Shown in pieces: positions 1 through 9,860 of a stretch of 64,000 nucleotides of DNA. Each line of letters opens with the position of its first letter. Position 1 is the first letter of the stretch. Source of the DNA: Takakia lepidozioides (lineage: Eukaryota > Streptophyta > Takakiopsida > Takakiales > Takakiaceae). The translations under genes and the position numbers were made by a program. The stretch covers positions 17,796,001 to 17,860,000 of the forward strand of contig CM060734.1 of the NCBI GenBank assembly GCA_030704615.1, in the 5' to 3' direction. The notes beneath the pieces were generated by a model. It was not told where the DNA came from and searched no databases. It was given only the letters and a program-made list of their open reading frames with translations.

Positions 1-1002
1 CTTCTGTCCGCCATAGGCCGCTCCACCCGCTTTTCTTTTCGAAGCACCGGGTGCCGCCTTGACTTGTGAAGGCCCTCCCTTCAATTTCCACGTGCCATTG
101 TCGCCGCGTGGCCTATCCCACTTCTTTTTCGGTCGGAAGGAGTCACCTTCCCGCCGGGTCTTCTTGTGGTTCAGCTCCGTACGGCCTTGTCTTTCACCCT
201 TAGGGACATCCGAGAAACATTCGGCCCTCTCAATTGCCTCGTTCAAAGTCTTAGGTGGCTTCTCCTCCAACTTCCGCGTGGCCCATGGGGCCAGTCCCGC
301 CACAAAGTTGAAGACCATTTCTGGTTCTGCCATGTCCGCGACTTCGAGCAATAGCACATTGAAAGCCTGGACATATCCCCGAATGTCATCTGTTTGCTTC
401 AAATTCCTCACCTTGTCCCGGGCGAGCCAGGATGCGTTGAGGGGCACAAACTGCCTCTTCATCAATTCCTTGAACCCACTCCAGTTCAAGGTTTCCGGGC
501 TTGGACCTCGGTCGTGAAGGCGTTTCTGCCACCATTGTTGAGCATAGCCCCTCAAATAGGTGGGAGCCACTTCCACCCGATCCTCGTCACTCAACTTGGC
601 CGCCCGGAAGTACTGCTCCAGCTCCAAGAGCCAGGTGTTGAGTGCCTTCCGATTTCGGACGCCCTCGAAGGTGTCGGGTTCCTTAGGCTTCACCTTAAAC
701 TTTGCCTTAGTGGAAGTGGCATTAGCCGCCTTCAACATGTCTTTCAACGTCCCGCCAAATTGCGCCAACAACCCTTCCCAAAAGGCTGTCGGCATGGGAG
801 GCATCTGTTGGTTGGTCGGAGCTCCGAGGGATTCCTCAGGCTCCGACTCCTCAGATTCATCCCGCTCTTGAGCGGCCTCGTTTTTGGAAACATGCATCGC
901 TTCCTCAAACGGCCGTCTCGGTGACACGTCGCCCCCATCAGGCTCACCAGGATCATCATCTTTTGGGCCGTTCCGCTTTCGCTTCGGCTTGCCCGACCCC
1001 AT
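1..1002 (-). CDS. gag: Ty3/gypsy gag polyprotein, 5' part, open to window edge
   Basis: Reading the minus strand from the ATG at 1002 gives one uninterrupted frame of about 334 residues that runs off the window. It opens with a basic stretch (MGSGKPKRKR), then an acidic segment rich in EES/EPEES, then a retrotransposon gag domain. That domain has the usual landmarks: 'PDTFEGVRNRKALNTWLLEL', 'AKLSDEDRVEVAPTYLRGYA', 'QQWWQKR', and a helix around 'EIAAEC'-type residues (here EAIERAECFSD). The family function is assembly of virus-like particles in the cytoplasm. The frame has no stop, so the element may be fairly young. A primer-binding site and an LTR lie directly upstream (1041-1846). The zinc knuckle and pol would lie beyond position 1. 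The domain is certain; the exact start is the first ATG after the primer site. Confidence 0.85.
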   Translation of the reverse strand, partial: MGSGKPKRKRNGPKDDDPGEPDGGDVSPRRPFEEAMHVSKNEAAQERDESEESEPEESLGAPTNQQMPPMPTAFWEGLLAQFGGTLKDMLKAANATSTKAKFKVKPKEPDTFEGVRNRKALNTWLLELEQYFRAAKLSDEDRVEVAPTYLRGYAQQWWQKRLHDRGPSPETLNWSGFKELMKRQFVPLNASWLARDKVRNLKQTDDIRGYVQAFNVLLLEVADMAEPEMVFNFVAGLAPWATRKLEEKPPKTLNEAIERAECFSDVPKGERQGRTELNHKKTRREGDSFRPKKKWDRPRGDNGTWKLKGGPSQVKAAPGASKRKAGGAAYGGQK

Positions 1003-1040
1003 GATGAGGCCAATCCCAAGGACGATCATGTACTAAACTC

Positions 1041-1057
1041 TAAGCTCTGATACAAAG
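1041..1057 (-). other. Primer-binding site of gypsy element
   Basis: On the minus strand the bases next to the LTR end (CA at 1058-1059) read CTTTGTATCAGAGCTT. This resembles the plant initiator-Met tRNA primer site TGGTATCAGAGC with changes in the first bases. It lies between the LTR and gag, where a primer site is expected. Confidence 0.6.
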
Positions 1058-1846
1058 TGTTGCGCACCTCACTTCGCTAAACCCCCCCTCAAGTTATATA
1101 TACTCGCTTGATGCGCGCGCCTAACTCCCAACCTGGCCGCCGGGCCAACTTGGAGCTTCGGCTGCTCACCGGGGCATAACGGTCCCCCTTTGATCTCCCA
1201 AAGAACCCTCCAATGATTTGGAACCAGCGGAATTTCCTTTTGTAGTTGGCAGTCCGAAACAGCTCCCCACTCTTTGGTCGCTTTCCGGCTCGCTCGCTTA
1301 CTCACTAGTTTTTGGTCACCAACGGGCTTGCACCGTTCTCGGGGTTACTACTCCCTATATATACTTCTGTAGCTGTCCGTGGGGGTTTCACAAACAACCA
1401 TGCCATTTTACGGCGAACCACCACGAACATCCTCGACTCCCGGTGATGAGTCGCGGTGAGTCTTGGCCCACCCACCACGGCCCCTATGGACCGTGATGAG
1501 TCCAAGGACTCCCCACGATTCCCACCACGAGGTCTCCGCCCCAGGGTGAGTCCTATGCCACCCCCACTAAGTCCCGCTAAGCTACCATCACCCCTTGTGG
1601 AGCCACCCCCACCGCAACCCGGTGTGCGGGGCTCCACCTAGTGAGCGCCTCCGCCTCCTTGAGTGCCTTGGGCACTCAAGGGTGCTTCAGCCCCCCATAC
1701 CTATCGCTGCCACTGCCCCCACCATAGGGGCAGCCCCTCTTGTGTCCCGACCCCCTTCCCTCAAGGCAAAGGCCCGCGACAGCTAGTGTACCTTGCTTTC
1801 CAAATTCTTTGATAAAGGCGGGAGGAATGTATAGTCCTGTATTACA
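1058..1846 (-). repeat. 5' LTR of the minus-strand gypsy element
   Basis: The segment between the primer site and 1846 starts TGTAATACAGG and ends GCGCAACA on the minus strand, giving TG...CA ends and a length of 789 bp. TATA-like sequences on the minus strand lie at about 1094-1104 (GAGTATATATAACT) and 1355-1366 (AAGTATATATAGGG). Either could be the promoter. The outer border is less sure, because the partner LTR is outside the window. A purine-rich stretch at 1811-1828 followed by TGTATAG could instead be read as a polypurine tract on the plus strand. A short motif (CAAACAACCATGC) occurs at about 1392 and again at 1853, just outside the proposed LTR. Confidence 0.55.
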
Positions 1847-1919
1847 GGGTTGCAAACAACCATGCTAGATTATGGAGGAAAACAAAAATCCCAACACTAG
1901 AAGGAAAACGTGGAATAAC

Positions 1920-2770
1920 CACTGGCCCCCTTAACCACTCTTGTCTTTTATCACTCTATAGATCACTCCAAGTAATGGTAACCACTGGCCAGTGGTTAAT
2001 TCCGATGAAATGCCACGGTGGCATCATATGGAGTGGTTGGAAGTGGTTTCAACCACTGAGTAATCCACGTGTAATATTTAATTTTATATTTATTATTCGA
2101 TATTTGGTCAAATATTTATATTAATAATGATAATATCCGACATGGACGGGTACAGTGATAAATTATGAGTGGTTAAAGACACCTCAGTGATGGGAAGTGG
2201 TTGAAACCACTTTCTACTCCACGTGTAATAATTTTTTTTTAAAGATTTTTATCATTTCAAAATATATTATTCCACGTGGACGAGGATAGTATACGTAGAT
2301 TTGGAGTGGTTAAAGACCCCCCAGTGATTGGTACCACTTGCACAGTGGTGGAATGTGAGTGGTTAAGACCCTTTTGTAACTGGAACCACTCTTCAAGTGG
2401 GCACGTGTGAGTGGTTACATACACGTGAGTGATTGGTACCACTTCTGTGGTGGGTTGTGAGTGGTTGAAGACACCTGAGTGATGGGAGGTGATTGAAACC
2501 ACTTGCTACTCCACGTGTAATAATTCAATTTTTATTTAAGATTTATCATTTCGAAGTATATTTTAATTATGAACTATATTATTCCACGTGGACGGGGACC
2601 GTATACGTAGATCTGGAGTGGTTAAAGACCCCCATTGATTGGTACCACTTTGAGAGTGGTGTAGAGTTAGTGGTTACAGACCATTTAGTAACTGGAACCA
2701 CTCGGCCAGTGGTTACGCGTGAGTGATTACATACACACCAGTGATTGGTATATTTACTTCTGTGGTGATA
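1920..2770. repeat. Left subterminal repeats of the CACTA element
   Basis: Dozens of copies of AGTGGTT / AACCACT lie in both orientations from the left terminus to about 2770. Inside this, a unit of about 290 bp is present twice (about 2190-2475 and 2480-2770). Each unit contains 'CCACGTGTAATAATT', an A/T-rich stretch, 'ATTCCACGTGGACG' and 'GGAGTGGTTAAAGACC'. Subterminal motif arrays of this kind bind the transposase in known CACTA elements. No gene is seen here. Confidence 0.75.
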
Positions 2771-2992
2771 CATGAAAAACTTTAGTGGTTTGTGTGTTGA
2801 TGGAAAACCCAAAATCCATCCATCTATCGCTACATTCATCCATCCAGTCATGAGTAGAGGGGACTTAGCGTTTTTTTTGTCTTCCCTGCCACTGTGGCAT
2901 CTGTTTGTTTTCTTTGTGTCGAGTTTGATCGTGAGAGACAAACAAGACAGAGCTGTGTTTGTTTTCTTATAGTGTCGAGTCTGATCATGAGA

Positions 2993-3612
2993 GACGACGG
3001 GCGGAGTTGGTGGGATGGGGGCAGACAGGGACTCAAGACCTAGAATCGGGGCATGAAGGTGTGCACGATGGTGGGACAACCGTGATCGCAAGGTGTGGCT
3101 TTTTCTCAATGTACAATGACGAGCGGAGCTGGTGGGATAGGGGGCAGACAGGGACTCAAGACCTAGAATCGGGGCATGAAGGCGTGCACAATGGTGGGAC
3201 AACCGCGATCGCAAAGTGTGGCTTTTCTCAATGTACAATGACGAGCGGAGCTGGTGGGATAGGGGGCAGACATGGACTCAAGCCCTAGAATCGGGGCATG
3301 AAGGCTTGCACGATGGTGGGACAACCGCGATCGCAAGGTGTGGCTTTTTCTCAATGTACGATGACGAGTGGAGCTGGTGGGATAGGGGGCAGATAGGGAC
3401 TCAAACCCTAGAATTGGGGCATGAAGGCGTGCACGATGGTGGGACAATCGCGATCGCAAGGTGTGGCTTTTTCTCAATGTACGATGACGAGTGGAGCTGG
3501 TGGGATAGGGGGCAGACAGATACTCAAGCCCTAGAATTGGGGCATGAAGGCGTGCATGATGGTGGGACAATCGCGATCGCAAGGTGTGGCTTTTTCTCAA
3601 TGTACGATGTGA
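2993..3612. repeat. Tandem repeat, five units of about 122 bp
   Basis: GAGCTGGTGGGATAG and its close variants recur at 3004, 3126, 3248, 3371 and 3494, so the pitch is 122-123 bp. Each unit also has 'CTAGAATYGGGGCATGAAGG' and 'GTGTGGCTTTTTCTCAATG'. A partial sixth unit (GATGGTGGGACAATCGCAATCGC) lies at about 3967. Reading frames inside follow from repetition and are not taken as genes. Confidence 0.85.
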
Positions 3613-4110
3613 AGAAGTTTGTCCATCCTGCAAATGCGGGCTCTTGGCTCCTGTTAGACGTACCATGATTTCGTATTCTTCCTGATGTTTACAAGGTTCT
3701 TGGGAGAGTCAGGTTGGTCTTAGCAGGTCGTGTTTCAAGGTCGTGTTTCAATCTCTGCTCGCTCAGCTGCACCGTGGTGGTTCTCATGGACCAATCCGCC
3801 ATTACCAGACTACAGACACAAGCAGCACACACAAGAGGTCCGTTTGGGTTCATGGGGAGTCAAATCCTCCATGGGTCATGACACAAGGTCGAGGACAATG
3901 TGGTGAGGACACCTTCTTCTTCGACCTATTTCAGAGCTTGCATGAGTTTTTTACCGATCCTTGCCGATGGTGGGACAATCGCAATCGCAAGGTGTGGCTT
4001 TTCCTTAATGTAGGATGTGAAGAAGTTTGTCCATCCTACAAATGCGGGCTTTTGGCTCCTGTTAGTACCATGATTTGGTATTCTTCTGTTTACAAGGTTC
4101 TTGGGAGAAT
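3613..4110. other. No gene recognised
   Basis: Spacer inside the CACTA element. A 'GTGAAGAAGTTTGTCCATCC' segment occurs at about 3608 and again at about 4016, which shows a further degenerate duplication. No coding similarity is seen. Confidence 0.5.
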
Positions 4111-4530
4111 CAGCTTGGTCTTAGCAGCCCGCTGATTCATTTCCTGATTCAACCTATTTCAGCCTGTTTTGCCCTCTTATCAGACTCGGGCCTGATATGC
4201 ATATTGAATTCTGTAAGTTAGCTCGTTGGTGCAAGAGAGAGAGTCAGCTTGGTCTTAGCAGGCCATGAGGGCACCTTCTTCTTCAACCTATTTCAGCCTG
4301 TTTTGCCCTCTTATCAGACTCAGGCCTGATATGCATATTGAATTCTGTTAAGTTAGCTCATTGGTGCTAGAGAGAGAGTCAGCTTGGTCTTAGCAGGCCG
4401 TGAGGGCACCTTCTTCTTCAACCTATTTCAGCCTATTTTGCCTTCTTATCAGACTCGGGCCTGATATGCATATTGAATTCTGTAAGTTAGCTCGTTGGTG
4501 CAAGAGAGAGCGTCAGCTTGGTCTTAGCAG
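4111..4530. repeat. Tandem repeat, about 134 bp, three units and a partial
   Basis: CAGCTTGGTCTTAGCAG occurs at 4111, 4245, 4380 and 4514. Each unit contains 'CAACCTATTTCAGCCT', 'CTCTTATCAGACTC' and 'TGATATGCATATTGAATTCTG'. It is non-coding filler of the CACTA element. Confidence 0.8.
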
Positions 4531-4536
4531 GCCGTG

Positions 4537-5250
4537 CCTTGTTCAAAGCTGGAATTGTACCTAATGTCATTCTGAACACTGCCCGGCAACTCTGGAAAAG
4601 GGGAAAGAGGTCGACATGTTTGCAAAATGTGAGGTTGCATGGGAGGGAAGGATGTATGCATGATTTTGTGTAGAGCTTGGATAGCTGAGGGAGCAGGGGT
4701 AGAGTCTGGCCGGTCCAGATTCATCCAAGAGGGTGGGACTTCAAGCTCACGATTACCTATAATTCCTTGTGGATCAATAGCTGCAAGAAACTTGCATGGG
4801 TAGATGGTCAATTGGAAGCCGCAGCAACAGCGACACAATTGATAAAATCAGGCACTACTAATGAAGGCACCTTCTTCAACACATTTTCACCCTATTTTTC
4901 CCTCTTATCAGAATTGGCCCTAAATTTTCATGTTGAATTCTGCAAGTTAGCTGGTTGAGTGAACCTTTGATAGTTTGGAGTGACTTTGACATGGTACTGC
5001 CAATGTGACAACAGGGAAGTATTCAGAAACAGATAACAGCTGAGACGAGGAGAAACTGTGGAATGAATACTTTTCTGACCCCAGTCCATGGTGGGACAAT
5101 CGAGGCAAAAAGGTGAATGCCTGTTGGATTACAGAGAGTAGTAGATGCAATTGACCATAATGATACGTTGTTGGGTGTTTCCTACAACAAATCTAGGCTA
5201 TCATTGTCAGGTGCTAGCAGCAAGGCAAGGATGTATGCATGATTTGTGCA
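4537..5250 (+). pseudogene. Captured PPR-gene fragment and flanking duplicated block (copy 1)
   Basis: At 4539-4640 the plus strand can be read as 'KAGIVPNVIL' followed by broken frame. This is the start of a PPR motif and matches wording in the PPR pseudogene at 60.2-61.1 kb. It is followed by a block (about 4665-4870: 'ATAGCTGAGGGAGCAGGG', 'CATCCAAGAGGG', 'ATTGATAAAATCAG') that recurs at about 6113-6290. The fragment is far too short for a working PPR protein. I read it as host sequence captured by the CACTA element; the source of the duplicated block is unknown. Confidence 0.5.
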
Positions 5251-5253
5251 GCG

Positions 5254-6103
5254 CACTACAACAGATCGCGGTATTTATGACTGTATATATGACTATTCTA
5301 CAGTCATAAACAGTACATATGACTTCTATGATTGTAAGTCATGCAAACCAAGTCAATACAATGAGTACAGGATGGTACGGTCCGGATGACTATAGTCATA
5401 TGAACCAAGTGATATCTCTCACTACAGTCATATATACCATACTGCAGCCGCCGCTGCCGCGCCACATGGCGAGGCGCAATTGATTTGAAAAATAAAATAA
5501 AATAAAACTAAAACTAAAAAAATAAAAACATATGTCAAATGCTGCGTCGCACCGCATTGTGCCACGTGGCATAATGCATTTTATAATAATGAAAAAACCA
5601 CGTGGCAGTCCATCTAGGGTACCATATACAATCCCTAGCTCGCCTACTAACCCTAGGGCCATCTTATCCATTTGATTGTACTTAGAGGAGTTTGAACCTG
5701 CAACCTCTTTATTATAAGAGTTTTAGTTCACTACCTGTTAACCAATACACCCATTAGTCATTCATATGATCATATGGTGTTTTAATTGTATTATACACAC
5801 CAAATTACAAAATCCCCAGTAGTCATCATGACTATGTAACCTCATCCATGTACACTGTAGTCATGGAAATGATTATGAATGGTGAGCTAAATCTGGTCAA
5901 TTGTCGTTGACCAGCCTTCCGCCCATTCCGGAGCCTTGTAGTCATACAGACGACTATTTAGATAGTCGTTCATATGACTACAGTCGTATGAACGACTGCG
6001 GGAGGTCAATTTTATATAAAAACATGGTGCAATCATGGTCAAAGTCATGAAAACCATGACTACCACGGTTTGGCAGTCATAACTACCGCGATCTGTTGTA
6101 ATG
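5254..6103. mobile_element. Nested non-autonomous CACTA-type element, 850 bp
   Basis: The left end reads CACTACAACAGATCGCGGTA and the right end is its inverse with one change (CATTA at the tip). The TSD is GCG (5251-5253 and 6104-6106). Subterminal DNA is rich in GTCATATGAC / ACTATAGTCAT-type motifs in both orientations. No coding capacity is seen. It lies between the two halves of the captured block of the larger CACTA element, so it is the later insertion. Confidence 0.85.
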
Positions 6104-6106
6104 GCG

Positions 6107-6625
6107 GCATGGATAGCTGAAGGAGCAGAGATAGAGTCTGGGTCCAGATTCATCCAAGAGGGCCAGACTTCAAGCTCCAGATTACCTATGATTCCATGTG
6201 GATCAATAGCTACAAGAAACCTGCTGCATGGGTAGATGGTCAACTAAAGGTAGCAGCTACAGCGGCACAGTTGATAAAATCAGACACCTCAACCATGACC
6301 ACACCTTCTGAAAGAGGATCAAGAGAGGTGGCTGAACGAGATATGGTGTTTCGGAGTGCCATGATTGCAAGGTATGTGCAGCATGGGTATGGGATTAAGG
6401 TTTTGGAAACCTAGGAGCAAATGATGTGGGAAGGGATGAAGCAAGACCAGGTCATGTTCATTTGTGTTTGTAATATGCATATGGGAGCCTAGCAGCCCTG
6501 GGAAGGGGCAAAGAGGTTCATGGTGACATTATCAAAGCTGGAATTGTACCAGATGTCATTCTGAACTTTCCCCTGGTGTACATCTATATCAAATGTGAGC
6601 ATGGCAGCCCTGGCCAGAGAAGAAC
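6107..6625 (+). pseudogene. Captured PPR-gene fragment (copy 2)
   Basis: 6113-6290 repeats the block seen at 4665-4870. From 6330 the plus strand reads, with stops, 'DMVFRSAMIARYVQHGYGIKVLET', then 'EQMMWEGMKQDQVMFICVCN', then 'EVHGDIIKAGIVPDVILN'. These are consecutive S, P and L-like motifs of a PLS-class PPR protein (compare DVVSWSALIAGYAQHGCGMEALE at 60.4-60.8 kb). Stops such as the TAG after KVLET show it is dead. PLS PPR proteins act in organelle RNA editing; this copy is a transduplicated remnant. Confidence 0.7.
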
Positions 6626-6849
6626 ATGAAGAGGGCTTACAATTTCATTCGCCCGGGCGTAGACATTGTTGGCAATGAGAAGAAGGCAGGAAAGCAGTTC
6701 AATGTTCCTAGCATGCATGCGGAGACGCCGTGTAGAAGTTAGGCTCAGACTTTTATCATGGCTGGATTTTGTTGACAGTGTTCCAGCACTTACTCTCTGG
6801 GATTCTATTTTATTTGTGGAGCTGGAATCCCCAATTGTACTTTCACTAC

Positions 6850-7703
6850 ACTAGTGGTATTTGTTCATCTAGTCATGTTCCTAATCACTTGCACGCCACT
6901 GTAATAGTGGTATAATTTAAAACTGTAAGAGTAGCCAAATACACACAATTGCCTCCATTACCACTCCTGTAGTGGTATAAGTAATCACCTATATATTACT
7001 GTATTAGTGGTATGAATTCCTCCAGTGGTATTCCTAATCACTTACACACCACTCTGTTAGTAATCATTCCAATCCATAGTTCCCACTTAGAGAGACACCA
7101 TGGATGATTCAAACAACTTACATACCACTATGTGGGTAATCATTCCAATGACCTGCTGAGAGATGTCATCCACTCAAATAACCACGGTTTGAGTGATATT
7201 GTATATTCTCAGTTTTCATAGAATGACTCTGTGAGTCATTTCGCGATCACTCAACAAGTGGTTTCGGAAGTTGTTGAATTTTTCACTCCATCCATTTCGT
7301 AGCACCGACACATGACACGTGTCCATGATGAGAGTGTTGCCACATGTCAACATAATCTCCAATATCATCCACGGACCACCGACTTCCACGTGTCCACTGG
7401 AAAACGGAATTGGTTACTTTACCACAATGACACGTCAGTTTACCACTGTGACACGTCAGAAGTGGTTGGTTTACCTCAGTGACACGTCACAGTGGTGAGT
7501 TTATACGTCACAGTGGTTAATTTACCACTGTGACATGTCAACGAATAGGTGGATCCGGACGTGAGTGGTTCGAACCACTGTCCTTAACCACCGATGCCAC
7601 GTAATGTCTTTTATCACTCACTTGTCCTAATCCACTAGTTCTTCATCACTCTGGGGCCAGAGTGGTTTAGTGTCTTTTACCACTCAAAATGAGTGGTTAA
7701 CAG
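6850..7703. repeat. Right subterminal repeats of the CACTA element
   Basis: Many AGTGGTA/AGTGGTT motifs in both orientations lie here, together with a cluster of ACACGTGTC / GACACGTCA words between about 7315 and 7545. It mirrors the left subterminal array. No gene is seen. Confidence 0.7.
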
Positions 7704-7735
7704 AGTGGTTATTCCGCGTTTTCCTTCTAGTGCAA

Positions 7736-8195
7736 TCACACATATAGGATGGATCATTCTCGTCTGCATGTGACCTTGGCTGTCGGCCCCCTTCCACGCA
7801 CAAAAGCCCTCCCACACTTGCGATTACGTCGTGCACATCCCTTGCCAGGAATGCCAAGGCTGGCATGATCATCCAGAGCCGTTTCTGCAATGTCGGATCT
7901 CTATATTGTCATCACAATCCATTATCGTTTGTTTGACCAAGTGATTGGTCACTAGATCACCAGTCACACCTTCATAGGCGTGGGCATGTGGCCTGCAAGT
8001 GTTGGGCTGCCAATTACAAACCCACTACAACGTTGCACTACAACCATAATCTCATCATTGCCACTCCGTTATATCTCCTCGATGCAAGGCCAGCAAACAC
8101 AAATCTGCATTGTGGGTTGAAATCTCACCTAAGGTTAAGTTGGCAAAATAAAAAAGGTGGAAATAGATGGAAATACATAACATAATTTTGGATGG
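7736..8195. other. No gene recognised; flank of element Q fragment
   Basis: The sequence continues directly from 1891 if the CACTA insertion is removed. One plus-strand frame contains 'CQECQGWHDHPEPFLQC', which faintly recalls a PHD-type finger, but its spacing is wrong and no context supports it. Nothing else is seen. Confidence 0.4.
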
Positions 8196-8500
8196 GTGGG
8201 TGTTAGGGACAACTTAACACACCAAATTACCGTTATTATGGTTATGTTGAAGATATTAGAGGAAAACATGGAAATAGTCATCCACGACTTATCCAGTGAT
8301 GATGAAGACTGTATGGTCCTTCCATCGTATGTTTCGAAGTCGTCCGTCACTAGGATTGTTCAGATGTCGGCAGACAATGAGCACACACCCTCGGACTCAA
8401 CTTCCGTCCGCTCAATAATCGACATATTGCGGAGGATGAAGACAGCGGGTTCCCGCTCCAGTGACCTTCTTAGGCTTGATTACTCCCTTTTCACATGTTT
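8196..8500 (+). pseudogene. Element Q gene A fragment: second N-terminal segment, inverted
   Basis: The plus-strand translation 'VIHDLSSDDEDCMVLP', then 'TSVRSIIDILRRMKTAGSRSSDLLRLDYSLF', matches the P copy of gene A ('DVFDISDEEDECIEVP', then 'TPTRSIVQLLQQHH', then 'SELAALDYAKF'), which lies just before the transposase domain. The neighbouring N-terminal segment of the same gene (8501-9001) is on the minus strand. So the two adjoining parts now face opposite ways, which implies an inversion break near 8500. The acidic DLSSDDED motif is conserved in all three copies. Confidence 0.65.
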
Positions 8501-9001
8501 GGGCTTCTCTACTTGTGAAGAGGTGCCCACATCCCTCATGGCAGACTTCACATCTTGTACGCCAGACCCTCTTGTGGAAGGAGGATCAACCAAGTTCCAG
8601 CGTGGGAACTCTTTACGCACGATTTCGCCAATTGCACTGTACCGGATGGATTCAGAAGCTAGGAGCCGCCACTCTTTGCCCTTTCCGAAATCTGCATGCA
8701 GAATGATGGCACTTTCCAGAAAATTTCCATAAGCATCATTCGTCTCCTCTTCCAAAAACACCGTTCCAGGGCGGAGCCCGAACTTCACACACAAGTACTG
8801 CTCAGTGACAATCGCAAATCCTTGGTCGCAGGGTATTTTAGTTTTCAGAGAATCAGGATGGAAGTACACGTTTACCCAAACACGGGAGTCCATGTTGAAG
8901 ACCGTAACTCTCGGTAGGCTCCGCAGTGAAGTCCTGCAATGAGAAGAGTGTGTCCTATATAATACCACAATCATTTTTCTGGAGGATTCTGTATCCAACA
9001 T
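8501..9001 (-). pseudogene. Element Q gene A: N-terminal domain only
   Basis: The minus strand encodes the unnamed N-terminal domain shared by all gene A copies: 'DQGFAIVTEQYLCVKFGLRPGTVFLEEE', then 'KGKEWRLLASESIRYSAIGEIVRKEF'. Counterparts are 'DNGFAIVLEHVLATRFQLQNGSIFLEKE' at 48.4 kb and 'LCSKFKLKPGTVYLEEE' at 27.7 kb. The ATG used is at 9001. After about residue 150 the frame runs into the inverted segment and ends. The transposase and SWIM parts of this copy are not in the window. The function of the domain is unknown; I infer a role in DNA or protein binding specific to the element family. Confidence 0.7.
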
Positions 9002-9139
9002 GATGAGTGATCAGTGCACGTATGGATGAAGGTGTGTAACGTACGTTACAAATACGGAAGACCACAACAAATTCACATCAGAAATTGGGTGCCTGAATTG
9101 TGATGTACCACCAGTTGGGCAACAATAAATCAGGCCTTA

Positions 9140-9650
9140 TCATGAATTTCGGTACCGAAATCCGGATGAACATCTCTGTCATGTAACAAATTTGGAAGCC
9201 ACGGGATGTTCCTGCGACAGAATTCGAAATTAGTTCACCTCATGAAACTGAGCAAGCACCCGACGGATGGATTTCGGTGCCGAAATTCGGATGAACATGT
9301 TCTTCATGAAATTGTTTCTGCACACAAAGGATGAATTTCGATGCCGAAATACGGATGAATGTGTTCGTGATTAGAGTCATCATTCACCACGTGTAAGGAT
9401 TTTGGTGCCGAATCCGGATGAGAGTAACCCTGAATCTGCACTAGGGATGACTTTCGGCGCCGAAATTCATCGTTCGCATTGGAAAAATATTATTGGAGGG
9501 AGGACATCCAAAGTCCTCCCTCCAATATTTATTTTTCTTTGAGATCGATGAATTTCGGCGCCAAAATTCATCCCTACTGTCAGCAAAGGGTAACTCCAAT
9601 ATTACATTTTCCGTGCGACGGATGAATTTTGGCACCGAAATTCATCCGAA
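9140..9650. repeat. Family-2 palindromes (TTTCGGYRCCGAAA), seven sites
   Basis: Imperfect to perfect palindromes with the core TTTCGGYRCCGAAA lie at about 9147, 9268, 9325, 9398, 9451, 9549 and 9624. Several are followed by CGGATGAA or ATTCATCC. They lie upstream of the minus-strand gene A fragment of element Q. The same family resumes at 38.9 kb, on the other side of element P, so P appears to have landed inside this array. Confidence 0.85.
9492..9526. repeat. Perfect 14-bp inverted repeat (hairpin)
   Basis: ATTGGAGGGAGGAC at 9492-9505 is followed after 7 bases by its exact reverse complement (9513-9526). Purine/pyrimidine asymmetry is strong. It lies among the family-2 palindromes but is not related to them in sequence. 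Confidence 0.8.
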
Positions 9651-9749
9651 CCCGACACTTACTTCTTGCTTCTGGATGATGTAAGGTTCCGAAATTTGTT
9701 TGAATTAACCCATGCAGACAAAGAAAACACGAATATTCAGCATTAAATA

Positions 9750-9860
9750 GAGGTTTACTATTTCATGAGCAGAAACCATGAGCCATGAGCCAAGAGCCGC
9801 ATGAGCCGCATGAGCGGTGAGCCGAAGTCTAAGACACGCGGATTTCATGAGCGGACTCCT
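9750..9860. repeat. Left terminus of element P with CATGAGC repeats
   Basis: After the 20-bp tip come short repeats CATGAGC / CATGAGCCG up to 9850, and isolated GCTCATGG words at about 9985 and 10003. The right end (38628-38690) has GGCTCATG words in mirror orientation, which makes an extended, imperfect terminal inverted repeat. Confidence 0.7.

Larger units (their letters stand above)
1895..7732. mobile_element. Non-autonomous CACTA (CMC/EnSpm) transposon, 5.8 kb
   Basis: The left end begins CACTAGAAGGAAAACGTGG and the right end is its inverted copy with one change (CGCGG). The terminal inverted repeat is about 28 bp, and 3-bp target duplications CAA flank it at 1892-1894 and 7733-7735. 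CACTA ends with a 3-bp duplication define the superfamily. Both subterminal regions are packed with AACCACT/AGTGGTT motifs, as expected for transposase-binding subterminal repeats. No transposase is visible. The interior holds tandem repeats, PPR gene fragments and a nested smaller CACTA element, so it appears to depend on another element for movement and to have captured host sequence. Confidence 0.88.

Noticed and set aside
2579-3668. Frames of 150-220 residues such as the HTLRSRLSHH repeats
   Set aside because: They are translations of the 122-bp tandem repeat on the strand opposite to any plausible gene.
7760-7880. PHD-like finger CQECQGWHDHPEPFLQC
   Set aside because: Cysteine and histidine spacing does not complete a C4HC3 pattern and stops lie close by.
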